Source of the DNA: Trogon surrucura
Lineage: Eukaryota; Chordata; Aves; Trogoniformes; Trogonidae
Assembly: GCA_020746105.1 (NCBI GenBank)
Contig: CM036618.1
Location: 18,149,001-18,213,000 of the forward strand
Direction: 5' to 3'
DNA: 64,000 nt
The notes under the pieces were generated by a model. The model worked only from the letters and a program-made list of their open reading frames with translations, was not told where the DNA came from and did not search any database. This document shows positions 46,806 through 60,088 of this stretch, piece after piece (the first letter of the stretch is position 1; each line of letters starts with the position of its first letter). The translations under genes and the position numbers were made by a program.

Positions 46806-46901
46806 AGGGGATGGGGGGGGGGAGAGTTGGAAGGGGGGTTGGGGGGGGGGGGGGGCGCGGCGGGCGGGCGCGGCCCACGGGGGGGCGCCGGGGCGGGGAA
46901 G
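46806..46901 (+). other. G-run cluster at the start of intron 1
   Basis: On the coding strand, successive G-runs include nine or more G near 46,813, six near 46,833, fifteen at 46,841-46,855 and seven near 46,879, then GGGG runs. This easily satisfies the G-quadruplex pattern (four runs of at least three G with short loops). It lies 250-340 nt downstream of the exon 1 donor, in the transcribed G-rich strand, where R-loops form at CpG-island promoters. The motif is seen; structure formation is inferred. Confidence 0.8.
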
Positions 46902-49677
46902 CTGCGGCCGCGATCCGCGTGCAGGTGCGCTCGCGCCACCGCCGCCCCGCGCCCGCCGGTCCGGCAGCGCGCGCGCACGGTGCGGGGCCGCGCGGGGAGG
47001 GGGGGCGCAGCGAAAGGAGGAGGGGGCTGGGGCAGCGATCGGCGACGGGTCTGGCCAACTTGTTGGCATCCCCGCTTCCGCCAGATGTGGCTCCGCAGCT
47101 GGGAAACGCGGCCGGTTCCAGCCGCGCGATGCGCAGGTTGGGCGGTAATTGCGGATGCAGAGCAACGCCCCGCGCCTGGGTGCGTCTGCCCGGGGGTTTC
47201 AAGTGCGGCGTGAAATAGCAGTGCGCGCTGCACGGCGCTGCCGTCGGGAGCCGGTGCGCGCTTTGTAGGCAGAGCGTTTCTGCGGTACCTTCTGTCCGAG
47301 GGACAGAAAAATTCCTGGAGGCTGTTAATGCAGTCGCATGCAGGAAATATCAGAATGTTGCAAAGTAAGATCGGGAAGAGGTTTTGCCGAGTTTGGAGAC
47401 TGAAGTTACACAAGAGTGTTGATGGGGGAAAGGGTCTAGACCCTCTAAAAATCTACAGAATATTTATGTGTTTATGAATACATAAGTGAAGGAACCTTAA
47501 GTAAGTCCTATAAATTATGTAGCACCAGGAAATTTCATGTGAGGAACTCTTATTTTAAAAAAGATAAATCTCCATTAATGTATGAATGAGTGAATGCATC
47601 GAGGAAATCAGCCTGGTAGGCTGAGATTTTGATTGTTTGGTTTTTACAAAATGCACCTAATAACTGAGAAAAGTAACTGAAAATGAAAGAGAAAGGAGTG
47701 CTTCTAGCAAAAGAGTTTGGGAGTGAATGAGTTACACACTTTTTTTTTTTTTTCTTTTCCTGTCCCCTACACCCCCAGCCATTTGTTTTAATTGAACCTT
47801 GGGTTTAAAGATACACCTGAAAAAGTATCTTCTAGAAAACTGACAAAAGCAGGCAAGTTGAAATTGAGCTTGCTGTGATGGAACAGATAGGGCACGCAAC
47901 TTGCAGTAAAACCTGCATCCGGGATCAATGGCACCACATGGCTCGGTGCCTCCTACATCCAGGCTGTGAACTGCTCTTGGCAGGTGTCATGTGTTTAGTT
48001 CCATAGAGTTTCTACAGAGCTACTGATAAGCTTCTACAGATAAGAGATGACCATCTTTTTTTTATGGCATGATGCTGGTGTCGTGAATTTAATTGCTTCA
48101 TGACTTAGTGCAGCTTCTACCAATTTTATTTTAAATGCTGTGGTTACAGGATTGTGATGATAATAAAGTTACTTTTTGTTTTATCAAAGCCCAGAAAGCC
48201 TCCCTGGGTTGAATGTTTCGCAACAGGTGCTCCTGTAAAGCCAGGATGTTTTTATGAAATACTATTTGAGCTCTGTGGAAGCTTTTGTTGATAATCACAT
48301 GGTCGGTGGCTAAATACATGGTTTAAAAAATTTGTTACAAGCAGCTAAAAATTGTACATGCTTTGTTTTTGGCCGTCAGTGGACTGTGTGTAATATAGCT
48401 CCAGTTGTGTATGAAGAGCACTGATTATGACTGGAGTATGAATTATGGAGTTACAAAAGTATGCTGCACCAAAGAGAATGCATTTGTAATTGACTAAAAA
48501 AGACGAAGATTTTTTGTAACCTCTCTGCTCACAGTCTATCTTGATAGTAAGTTTGTAATACAGAGAGAATGTGAAATGTGTTTAGTGTAATCAAATCAAA
48601 GGTAGTAGAGGAGAGAATGAGGGCAGTGAAGAAAAAAGAAAGTGCTGATGCTCTTTAGTGTGTTTGCCTGAAGATTATGCATGATATTTGATGATGCTAT
48701 ATGTGTACTTGGTGTGAAAATGTAGCAGTGCTTTGAAGAAAAAATAAAAGAAAAGTAAAAGTTTACTGATTAGTAGGTTGTTTCTACTACTTGATCTGAA
48801 TCTGTACTGAGACTATAGTTGTACTGATACAACAGGTACTTGGAATAACACCAGCACTCAGAAGTGATGGAGATGAATGGGTTTTGTTTCTCCGTTTCTA
48901 TGTTTCAGTTTTGACTGCAAGTAGATACTAACCTTTCTATCCAAAATGTTTCATTTGTGAGTTACATTTAACCCATTACTGTTTGATTAGCCTGCTATAA
49001 AGGTTTAACGAAGGCAAAAGCACGTAAGTTTGGGAGCAAAAATCCAGGTAGCATGTGTCAATGTTACTCTGCTCTCTGAGTGTTCAAAGAAGTGGACGGA
49101 AGAACCTTGTCTCTTGGCAATGAATGGAGGTAGAAGTTTCAGTTAAAGGTGAAGCTATTAAGACTGAACTAATTAATCAGATCCACACCTGGGTGTGGAG
49201 TGAATGTGAGAAATTGATTACTTTTTGACTTAATGCTTGACAGAAGTAGAGGCACAGGTTTATTTGAGAATGGTGTTAGTTATGTGCTAGTAGGAGATCA
49301 GTGCGAAAGCTGGAGGATGGCAGTTCCACCAGAGCCATTTGACACACGTGTAAGAACAGTCTCCTCTATGTGCACAACTGTGTTACACAAGAAAAGCTTT
49401 GTTACTTTACCAGACTGCTGTTCCTAGACATTTCTTCTTCATACTAGAGTACCAGTTAGCTCTGTGAATGGAGAAGGACTTTTTTTTTGCTTCTGTGTAT
49501 ATCCCCCAGCAAGATATTATATGATAAGTTGTTGCTACATTAACCTTTCTTTGTGTCTTCCTTGTCTTGCAAAGTTAACTGAAATAGCTGGTTGGAAAAG
49601 CTAATGTGGTTTTGATAGGCTTCGTGTTCCAATTTTTCTGCTATTATTTTCAGTCATTTGGGGCAAAGGAAGATGCT

Positions 49678-49790
49678 TGGTGTTGCCTCACCAGTGCTGA
49701 GTCTAGGTGGACAATTCCTTCTCTAGTCCTGCTGGCCACACTGTTTCTGATACAGTCCAGGATGCTGTTGGTCTTCTTGCACACCTTTCT
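49678..49790 (-). mobile_element. internal CR1 ORF2 fragment without 3' end
   Basis: Minus orientation. CTCACCAGTGCTGAGTCTAG, ACAATTCCTTCTCTAGTCCT and GCTGGCCACACTGTTTCTGA correspond to the ORF2 segment encoding LALVRPHLK to CIRNSVAS in the copies at 40.1 and 51.2 kb. The CR1 3' UTR and tail are missing on the left side, so this is not a simple 5'-truncated insertion; a later deletion or a rearranged piece is more likely. Confidence 0.85.
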
Positions 49791-51242
49791 TTTGTTATGG
49801 GGGGGGGAATCACTTCTTGGGGTGAAAAGCCTGAGAAGAGCTGTGTCTTTTCATTTTCTGGAGAACCTAAGTTTGCTACTCAGCAAAGGAAGCATCCTGT
49901 TGACAACTGTGTCACCTTGGGTCCTTAAAGTTAATTAATGTTAATATACCACAGTATTCATTCTGTCTTGTTAGGGTAGAGAGAGAATAAAAGTAGTTAC
50001 ATCTTTCCCACTCCTAACAGCTAAAAGGAGAGAGTATGAGAAGGATTATCATAAAAACATGGTTTCTGGAGAATCATGTGTTGCATAATCCATCAAAGTT
50101 GCAACTTGAATTATTTTGGTATAGTTAGGTCTCTCACCTAGCCTTTTGTTTTTCCTGTCTGTACTCATGTCATATTTGTGTCTGTTGCTTTCTTTTCATT
50201 CTGAGGTGAAGCATGCAAATAGCGTGGACCCTGATCCATAATGATTCTATGATTTCTGGTTTTGGCACTATCTTGCTGATTGTCTGTTGACAAATGACTT
50301 CTCTTGATGACATGTCATGTCAGCTTACCTGTCATTATATCAGAGATATTTAAATTTGCTGAGAGGTGAGGATGATTCTAGGAGAGCAAAGTTTTCTTCT
50401 TGGCTTTAGGTCTCTGCAGGGTAAGGTGAGTCAGGAGAATAATCTTTGCTTTCACTCCTTCCACCAGAGGGAGCAAAATTTTTAGCTGAAAATTGGCAAA
50501 AAAAAATATGGGTTATTACTGTCCTTCATTCGCAATAGAAACAGATAACTGTAGTAGGGCTGAGCAGGGGAGATAAGAGATTGACTGTGACAATATGTGA
50601 GCATCAACTTTTTGCATAGGTTGTATGTGAGACTGATTTTGAGATTCTGAAATATGGTCTGAACAACTGGAGCAACTAAACTAAATTCAGTGATTATCTT
50701 CTAGATAAAAAGAGTATGCTTGCACCCGCTAACAGTATAGCTGTATGAAGATACATGGACTGAATAAAATGTCATGATTAAGCGCTTCACTTAAAATCCA
50801 GGATGTAAAGATAAGCAATGTTTTTTTCAACAGAAGTAAAAAAAAAAATCCTTGTTACTTCCACTCTAAATATAATATTCTATGTGAGTGCTGTCAACCT
50901 TCAAAGTATCTTAACCACCTTTTCTGATAAGAATAGGCCTAATAATCCAAGTCCTCCTAAATACAAACTGTACAAACCATATGAACTTCCTTAATTTAGT
51001 GATCATAGGCCAGTCCGCTACATCTGCATCTCTTTTGTTTTGCATACAGTTTTTTGTGCAGAGGGTTGCCCAAGTTGCTTTCAGCATGCCCCCGACACGC
51101 TCAGTTCCACATAAAAGCGGTTACCATTGATGTATATTGAGCCTTCGTGTTTCACGTTTTTGCATTCAGGGAGAGTGGGCGGGATTTTTTTTCCTTGTGT
51201 ATATATGAATTATTTCTCTACGTGCATGTGATTGGCAAATTT

Positions 51243-52203
51243 CATACAATTGTAGGACCATTTAGGTTGGAAAAGGCCTTTAAGATCATCAAGAGTAACC
51301 ATTAACCTAGCAATTCCAGGTACACCACTAAACCAGGTCCCTAAGTACCACTTTACATGTCTTTTAAATACCTCCAGGCGTGGTCACTCAAACCACTTCC
51401 TTGGGCAGCCTCTTCTAGTGCCTAATAGCACTTTTGAAATTTTTCCTAATATTAAATCTAAACCTCCCCTGGTGCAATTTGAGGCCATTTCCTCTTGTCC
51501 TATTGCTTGTTGTATGGGAGAAGAGACTGACCTTCTCCTCACTACAGCCTCCTTTCACTTAGTTGTAGAGAATTAGATCTCCCCTCAGCCTCCTTTTCTC
51601 CAGGCTAAACAATTCCAGTTCTCTTGGCTGCTCTTCATAAGACTTGTTCTCTAGACCCTTGATCAGCTTTGTTGCCCATCTTTGGACACACTCCAGCACC
51701 TCCGTGTCTTTCTTGTTGTGAGGGGCCCAAAACTGAACACAGGATTTGAGGTGGGGCCTCACCAGTGCCAAGTATGGGGGAACAATCCCTTCCCTGGTCC
51801 TGCTGGCCACACTATTCCTGATACAGGCCAGGATGCCGCTGGCCTTTGTGGCCACCTGGGCACACTGCTGGCTCATGTTCAGCTGGCTGTGGACCAACAA
51901 GCCCAGGTCCTTTTCCTGTGGACAGGTCTCCAGTCGCTCTTCCTGAAGTCTGTAGCTCTGCCTGGGCTTGTTGTGACCAACATGCAGGACCCAGCACTTG
52001 GCCATGTTGAACCTCAGACAGTTGCCTTGGCCCATTGATCCAGCCTGTCCAGATCTCTCTGCAGAGTCTCAAGCAGATCAACACTTGCACCTAACTTGGA
52101 ATTGTCTGCAGACTTACTCGATCCCCTTGTCCAGTTCATCAACAAAGATATTGAACAGAACTGGCCCCAGAACTGAGCCCTAGGGAACACCACCTGTGGC
52201 AGC
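51243..52203 (-). mobile_element. CR1 LINE, 5'-truncated
   Basis: Minus orientation, about 960 bp, inside MBOAT2 intron 1 and opposite to the gene. From the 3' end: degraded tail, 3' UTR, ORF2 end with deletions near 51,425 and 51,560, then a 158-codon open piece (51,559-52,035) with [52 protein letters not shown] and [18 protein letters not shown]. Upstream of that the reverse transcriptase end (FCSISLLMNWTRGSSKSADN-like) is degraded. The catalytic FADD equivalent reads as SADN, so that motif is altered. Confidence 0.95.
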
Positions 52204-54687
52204 TTTGGGCATTGGTGATGCTTTAGCCTCCTTCGTTTTTTGCCAAGGCAACCTAACATAGTCTGCTGAGAACTGTAATGTTTTAGTCTGATAAAAACCT
52301 TTTTGTCTAAACATGGAGTGGAAATCAAAAAAGTTTATCCTGTATAGCTATCCAGAATTTAGATCTCCTAGTATTTGTCTTTAGCATTATGAAACTATGA
52401 AAAGAATAATGTGAAATGTCCCAAATTTTGTTCTCTTGCACCATGGATTCTTAGACCCTTGTGTACAGCTGTGAAATACAGAGCAATACGTTATGGATTT
52501 TTCTCATGTGACCTGGAAAACTTACTCATAAAGCAAGTAAAAGTAGCGTTCATGGATGTGTAAAATCCAAACACTGAAGACAAAGGGAGTGGTAGGAAAA
52601 GAGAATTGTGTCCCTTCTTTGCTCTGTAATTTCCTTACCTGCTGCTGGTAGCGGTTAGAAGAACAAAGCGTAGATGGCAGAGCATGGTCTACCATGACAA
52701 TAGGTGGAGATAGTAGTGGGTGAAAAGAAGCTTGGAAAAAATGTCCTGTTCTGTATGTGCTACTCTCAATGATTGGATGTTTTGAAGTGTTTGGGTTTGC
52801 TAGCAAAGTTTTTGCTGGTCTCTTAACTTCCCTTTGAACTAGCAGGAGGGAAGGGAATATAGCGTCGGGAGAGTCCTAGTGCCTGCAATGACACTTTTCC
52901 CAGATTTTAGTGTTAGTATCTGGGTGTTAGACTTAAGTCTCCAAGTATTGTTCACTGAAGATACTCTGCAATGAGGAATGTGTAGATAAGTGAATGAAAT
53001 ATAACTGTGGGGATAAGAGAAAAAAAAAAATGGGAAGAGAGAAGTAACTGTCTTGAAGGAAGGGAGTGGAAGCTGTAATGAAGAGAGTTTGAAAAGAAAA
53101 TAAATGCTGGAAAAGACGCTGGTTACGGTGTTGGAAAAGATGAACCGTCTATGACGTGGTAGAAATATTTTGGAGCAAGAAAGAAATACCTCTTAATTCA
53201 GATTCATGAATGTTATTGTGTGGACAGAAAGTACAGAGCTACTTTAATTCTTTGATTTTTAGGGTGGCAGCCATGAATTTTCACTCTGGTATACTCACAC
53301 GCTTTCGTACTGGGTACATTTTCTCTAGGTCTTTGTGAAGCAGTGGAAAAAAACAAATATAACTGTAGCCTAAGGTTTCTACAGTAAACAATATACAGTA
53401 AGATAAACAGTCTTTACCTGAACAGCCTATAGTCACCTGCTCTGTTTTGTCCAATTGTTTTTCCCATCCTTAGGCAATTCATTTAGGTGGTGTAAGTGTG
53501 AACACTTGCTGATCACTGTACAAACCATTTCTGAATACTAAATGTGTTTCAGAAAGTTTTACAAAAATACTGCAGTCCTGGGATTTTGAAAAGAAATACT
53601 GGAGTACCCTTAGAAAATCTAATAAAGAAAAACTGGTGAGGCAATAGGGAAGATGACAAGAGTCACTTATTTACCGAGTACCTCGTTACCACTGTGTTGC
53701 TTTCTGTTTGTTTTGAAGTGTTACCGCTGTAAATCTGTTGTACCACAGCTATGTAGATCTTTTCCCTCTGTGGGCTTTTTCTTGGGTACACAGCCGACTT
53801 AAAACCAGAGTTCTGAAAACTGGCAGAACTGAAATAAGTGAGTTGTTTTTGTCATTTATTAGCCCTCATATTTGTTGACTCGAACTCCGGTTTGACTGTT
53901 CCTGTACTGGCCTAGTGCTGCACTGTGCTGCCTCCTGTGCAGCCGTGATCGGGGCAGGTCTTCTTCACATTTGTTATTTTGATTAATGTGCACTTTTCCA
54001 GGGTAACAGCTGCGCAGGCTTTTTTCTTTTCTCCAAGCCTTTGAATGAGGGAGTCTAGACTGTGGGATTTTGTTTTCTCCTGAAAGGTAATAAAAATTAC
54101 ACGTATCTAGGTGAAAACCTGTTTGCTTAATGTGTGCGTCTTTACAGTATTAATTTTACAAAGGATGTTGACGCAGTTCTTCAGTGTGTACATTTCATTT
54201 TCCTTCTTTCCTTTGGAAAGTACTTTAAATTCAACATTAGTTATCAATCTTAGTACTCATTCATGTGAACAGAGCTGTTGGCAATTTCAATTTGACTGCA
54301 AATTTATATAAATGCTAGTTATGTCTGCTTGTTTTAAGTTATTTTTTTGGCAGCTAAACAATCTTCTGCAAAGGAAAACTTTCATACCTCTGCCTTTTAT
54401 TCTGGAATAATATATAGAAAGGTGAGTTGGAAAAGCTTTTGGTTTGGCTGTAATGGTGTAATTTGCTGTGGTTAGGATTTTGGTGTTTCCTTTTACTCCT
54501 AGTTAAAGTGGCCTAAGCTGAAGAAAAAGAAATTCCTATTCTGAAATGTGGCTTTTGAGCTCACTGGTTGTATGACTAGAGTGGTGTGTTCTATACTGGT
54601 CATGCTACCTGTATACATCATTCTTCAGTCTTTTGACCTGCCTTCTGGATGAGTAGTGCTTTTGATTCCACTGCTTTCTGTCAATTG

Positions 54688-54860
54688 TTTTATATATATA
54701 TGTGTGTGTGTGTGTGTATGTATATGTTTGTGTGGGTACACATGTATATACACACAAATTATATAAAAATATTTATATTATTTTTAAATTAATATAAAAT
54801 TAAAATACTAATATGCAATCATATATAATTATACACACATATGTATAAATAAATATTAAA
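54688..54860. repeat. AT/TG microsatellite and AT-rich tract
   Basis: A (TA)n run passes into (TG)n, then TA/CA-rich and nearly pure AT sequence with ATATAT and ACACAC words. Alternating purine-pyrimidine tracts of this kind are length-variable and can adopt Z-DNA or cruciform forms. It lies deep in MBOAT2 intron 1. Confidence 0.9.
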
Positions 54861-57004
54861 AAACTTAGACAAAACATGTAACTAAGACGTGAATTGACTA
54901 TCCAGACTATAATGAATACATTTTTATTCTTCATGGTGGAAAAACTAGAAAGAGGTTGAAGCCACCATGAAGCTGCAGGAATTTATTAGAAGCCCAGTGG
55001 CTGGTGGCTACCGCATCTGTAGAAGGTCTAACTTTAGAATATGTTAAGGAATGATTGTTTTTAATGGGACTGAATGTCAAAGGTTAGATAAAATATTTTA
55101 TTATGGAAGCATAATTCTAAATGCTACTAATATTCTAAAAGAAAATGGAATGAATTTGGAAAGCTGTAACAGCTTGAAGTAGTGGCCATTACTTCTGCAG
55201 GTCACTGCATGTTTCACATGCTTGCTGGGCTGTTGTAGTGGTCCCTCGAGACTCTGTAGGTGGCTCATTTCATGCAAACGACTCCCGAACTGGGAAGAGC
55301 AGGAAAGTAGTAGACACGGAGGAGAAGAGACTGAGATGAACTGTAGTTCATTCAAGGGAGAGTGTGTAAAGTCCTTTTCTTTATCTCTTTATTTCCATGG
55401 AGAGCACTGAGAAGCTGCCCATTTTAACGATGGGGAATACATGCTTAACTTGCTAATTAATGTGATTACTGCTTTTGCTGGATTTCTACAGGCTATATGG
55501 GCAAGAGAGTGCCTTTCTATGTTTTGTTGTCTTTTTTTTTTTTAAGATTAATTTGTTACATATCAGCAGAATATAATAGTATTAAGGCAGATGTAAATGG
55601 AGAAAGTACCTATTTGTGGTTGCATTTGAGAAGGATACTTCCATACATGTTAGGGTTTTTTTTTGTTTTATCTTTAAATGATTAGGAAAGTGAGCAACTG
55701 GTGAAGAATTACTTGATTTTTTAAAAAAAATTTCAGGCACTGTAGTGGTTCTCTGAGCATTCAAATAAAAACTTGTAGTTCAGATACACATTTGAATATC
55801 CTGTATACTGCTGATACTCATGTGACAGAGCCAAGATTTAGAGGATAATGACAATGTGCATGTGCACCATGAGTGTGTGATAAAAAGTCGCGCTTCTGAA
55901 AACTCAGTGGCTGAACTGGTCTCTGGAACTGTGTTTTGCCAACATAATGTCAGGCTGTTGTGTTGTGATGTTGTAAACTGTATTTTCCCTGACGGTCTGT
56001 TCTGCAACTCTTAACTGGCCAAACTGGTTTTTACTCAACAGAAGCAAGTGTTTTAGGACCTTATCGATTTTGAGGAGAGAAGTTAAAAATCAAATCACAC
56101 AAGCAAAACTTCAAGCCGGAATTCTTAGTCCAGTCTCACTTTTCAGCCAAACTGCTTCCTCAATTCTGGTTGTTCCTGTGAATAAACAGCTGTTGCCTCT
56201 GACAATTCAGTATCTATTTTGCTGAATCCTTAAAAGTCCATTAGAAATAACTGCCTTCAGCTGACATCTTCCTATCCTTAATGAATTAGTTTTGGTTGTT
56301 TTCACTGTAAAATGTGTACATTTATATTTCGTTTATATCTTTAGTCATAGAGTTTTTCTTAGAGTAATTATGAGTAAGGATTTACTAAGCCCTGTTTGAA
56401 AAAGCTTATTGGATTTGATGCTCATTTATTGCACAAACCAGATTACTAGTGTCTATATCATATTCTTCATGATGTTCTTCACTCTCTCTGGCATACCTAA
56501 GAATTAAAAGCCAGAAACTGGAAGTTCCTACTGGAAATAGAAATACTGTTATTAATATATATCATGACTGGTTTTTGATGTCTCGGACTGAAATCAGCTT
56601 GGAAGGAAAGCATTCAGAATGGGCTGAGTAAGTCCATAAGAGCTGTCAATTAATTTGTATGAAATGAAAATATGTTTGTGCAACATTAACAAAACTTTTG
56701 CCAGTGTTGGAAACGTTGACTAACACAAACGGTGAGAGTACGCGCTTCAGGGAAGTGGTTGCTGCTAGAGGGGCTGTGCTTGGAAAGTCCCATCTGAAAA
56801 TGAGAGTCCCTTCACACTGGTTACTCTGTAAATGTGCAGTAACACAATCTTTGCCACAAAGAGCAGGCTGCCTTAATGTGAACATCTCCCACACTGATAC
56901 TACCCCAAAATAACTGTTGCTGCTTATCCTACATTTCTTCACAATTCACCCATGAAGTGAGGTTGAGACTTAAGGACAGGAGCGTTAATCAGTTACATTT
57001 TTGT

Positions 57005-57112
57005 CATAGAATCATAGGATGGCCTAGGCTGGAAGGGACCTTAGAGATCATTTAATCCAACCTCTCTGTCATGGGCAGGGACGCCTCTCAACTAGATCAT
57101 GTAAGACTCTGG
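57005..57112 (-). mobile_element. CR1 3'-terminal fragment
   Basis: TCATAGAATCATAGGATGG tail and 3' UTR words TTAGAGATCATTTAATCCAA and CTCTGTCATGGGCAGGGACG in minus orientation. It ends after about 108 bp, before any ORF2 sequence. Confidence 0.93.
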
Positions 57113-60088
57113 TTATTATTGAAATCAAAAATGCTTTTGGAAGCGTTGCCGCAGAATTTATGATCTGTGAGTTGAAAGAGGAATAGCTGTGTCTTCCTAT
57201 CGGTTAGAGAAGAAATGTTTCATGAATTACTCTCAAACATCCTTCAACGTTATCACACACCTGTGCCAGTGTCTCTAGACTCCTCTTTCTGACACTTCTC
57301 AAAAAATTGAGGAAAATTACCAAATGCTTTGATTTTTGATTTTTTTGTTGTCAGCTTTACTGTGGAAAAATTTCCTTTTTTTTTTATTTTGTATCAGTGC
57401 AGCGATTTTCAGAAAATAGTTGGAAAATTGATCATTGCTTTGGAACAATTATTCTCACTTTTCTTAGTGGTTTGTCAGCAGGCAATTATTGGATAATTGT
57501 ACCAGCTGTTTTTTCCTTTTATACTGGATGAAGGTTAGAACTTGGACAGAAGAAGATCCATCTGTACTGATCTGGTTGCTGTGGAGAAGCATCAACTCTC
57601 CTGTGTTATTAGTAGCATTTTGTGAACATCTGTAGATGCTTTTAATTCCTCAGCTGACTGTTTTGGTGGAGAAGGGAAATGGTTTTGGCCTAACTGGCAG
57701 CAAGAACAATAAAATACCAATGCTTGAAAAACAAGGCACAACCAAGGCTTGGTTAACTGTGATAAGGATTGGCAATTTTTGACAAGTATGCGCAAACAAG
57801 TTGGTGCTTGGAGAGGTTTGTGTTTGAAATGTTGCTGCTGAAAAGCCCTATGGATTTATAAAAAAATCAAAGCTTTTGCTTGAAGATGAGTGCTTCTTGT
57901 TAAAGAAAATGTGCATTACTCTGTCTTGATCTCCTAGCTCTCGCAAGAGCTCTTTTCAAAAAGTGTTTTTGTAATTTGTGTTTTAAATTAATTGTTTTAA
58001 TGCTTTTTCTCTCTAATAACTACTATTGCTTAGAAGTAGGGCTAGGTGGGAGAATAAGGATGTGCTGCTCAATGCACATCCCTCACTAGTGCTTGTTTTT
58101 CTGAGTGCTGCACAGTGCCTTGCTAGAGCTAGTAAGCAAAATTTTATACAATCGTGTTACTGCTTCTCAATGGTGTGTAGGCTGTGTGGGTCTACGTGAT
58201 TAATTTGTGCCATCCAGTTAGGAATTATCTGTATCGGTAAAATTCCTTTGCTGCTTTGGCTGCTTTTCTGAATGAGGCAAGTGCCTTCTGTTCTGTAAAG
58301 TAGCAGGATTCTGGAGGGCTTGGCTGTAACCATTGGCTTTTGATGTTAAAATACAGTTGATATGAAGAAGCAGCTTAGCCTAAAATCTCAACTAGTGGAT
58401 AAAAATTGCACATAGAAGAAAGTATTTTCTCCTATGAAACTAATTTTTACTATATTTCTTTTTAACACTTAAACTTAAGTTTCTTTAATGGTTTATTAAA
58501 GATGCTGCCTCTATCAGAAGGTTAGAAATTTCGAGCTGTTCAAATCAAATGTTTTGGCAAAACTTCTTGATGGAAATCCTTGTAGCAGTCACTGACCCTT
58601 TTCTTCTTCTACTTTAAAGACTTGATCCCTCAAACACATTTTTTCTTAAGAAATAACTTTGTTTTTACAAATGCGTCACATAATTTACATTTAAATTTTT
58701 AGAAGTCTAGAAGAAATATCTTCAAAAAGTTTTATTATAAACTTTCTGTTGACCTTTACACACGTCATTTAAATGGAAAATTTGTTATGTAGACAGCTTA
58801 ATGCAGTTAACGATATAATAGATTTGCATTTTATGTAGCTACTCCAAATGTAGAAATGGTGAATCTGTGTTTATATTTTACTGTTACATTTGGCAAAAAG
58901 TCTGCCTGTAAACTGCAATGACACTGTGGTTTGCCTTGCACCAAAAGTGTGAATTTAATTTTTAAATTGCTAGAATACATATAGCAGGTTGTGTAATAGT
59001 TTAGTACGTCTGAGTGATATTTAATACACACCTACATTAATCATTGCTGAATAACCAGTGCTGATAATTTTAAATTTTTTGTTCTTATGTGCACATAATT
59101 TTCCATTACATACTGCTCTCTGTATGGGACTTTAAGGTGTTACTCACATAAGCTGAGCTGTTGATATGACCTGTAAAAAATTCTGTGTTTGTTTTCTTGT
59201 ACATGCTCTAAATTATAACTAATCAGGGTGAAACTTGCCATTCCATGCACCTGCATGAGAATTTTTTTTCCACTAGGAAGTCTCAGCGTTAAGTGGATTT
59301 TTTTTTTTTCATTTCTTCTGTAAAACTGGAGCCGCTTATTGGAACAGGTTTTATGACTTTGGGGAGACACGTTACAATTTGGTTTGAGGAGTGAATCATG
59401 TAGCTTTCGGGAATGTGTCATCTTTGTTCTTTATGGGCGTTCTGCTTGGATCTGAACAATTCACAAGTTGTTTAGAAGTTGTATTTTGCGCATACAATGT
59501 TTTAAGAGCTTGATATAAGTTTTCAAAAGGTATGTGAATATACCACTCTCAGATATTGAAGTTAATGTTTATAATATTTACCAACAAAATAACTGTTTGG
59601 TTAAACACCTGTTTTTTTCTGAAAGCTTTCAAGATGATGATGTCCATTTTTCTGCTCTATTTCAAGCAAGTTGTGCATCTTTGGTTCTTCACGTAACTCA
59701 GTGCGTGGATGCAGTGGAAGCTGTATGTCAGCTCCACAGTGGTCCATGTGGTTAAGATGGGAGGAGATGTAATTAGGAAAAGGCTGAAAGTTAAATTTTG
59801 GCTTTGTTTACTTCAGCAAGTACTGCAGTACAGGAGGAGTGTTTCTGTGGAATGAAGTGGCTGGCATTGAGGTTCCAGCATAAATGCTATAATTATTTTG
59901 GGAAATCCTGCTTTTCCTAGGTCAGTCCAAGGGCCAAATGTCCACTTACCTTTGGAGGAGATCTTCAGTTTACCTTGAAAGAAATCAGGTTTGAATATTC
60001 AGACACAACTGTACAATGCACACCAAAGCATCTGTAGTGAGGACAACTCGGAGGCTTTGTCAGTAGCCCTCTTCGGATCTGAACTAAA

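Larger units (their letters stand above)
45640..47270. promoter_or_regulatory. MBOAT2: MBOAT2 CpG-island promoter
   Basis: About 1.6 kb of very GC-rich, CpG-dense DNA stands out sharply from the AT-rich surroundings. It spans the MBOAT2 5' flank, 5' UTR, exon 1 and the first 700 bp of intron 1. There is no TATA box near the expected start; GC boxes and an inverted CCAAT box lie around 46,250. This is the usual TATA-less, dispersed-start promoter of a broadly expressed vertebrate gene, and such islands often also fire antisense. Long open frames on both strands across it (up to 545 codons) come from the rarity of stop codons in GC-rich DNA. Confidence 0.9.

Noticed and set aside
45576-47213. 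545-codon + strand open frame across the CpG island
   Set aside because: It is in a different frame from MBOAT2 exon 1, low in complexity (Pro, Arg, Gly, Ala), and explained by the lack of AT-rich stop codons in GC-rich DNA.
45790-47413. minus-strand frames of 295, 270 and 294 codons
   Set aside because: Pro/Arg/Ala-rich shadows of the CpG island with no splice or family evidence; a divergent transcript is possible but not shown by these frames.
50236-50260. ATGATTCTATGATT word as a CR1 tail
   Set aside because: One isolated unit with no 3' UTR signature beside it.
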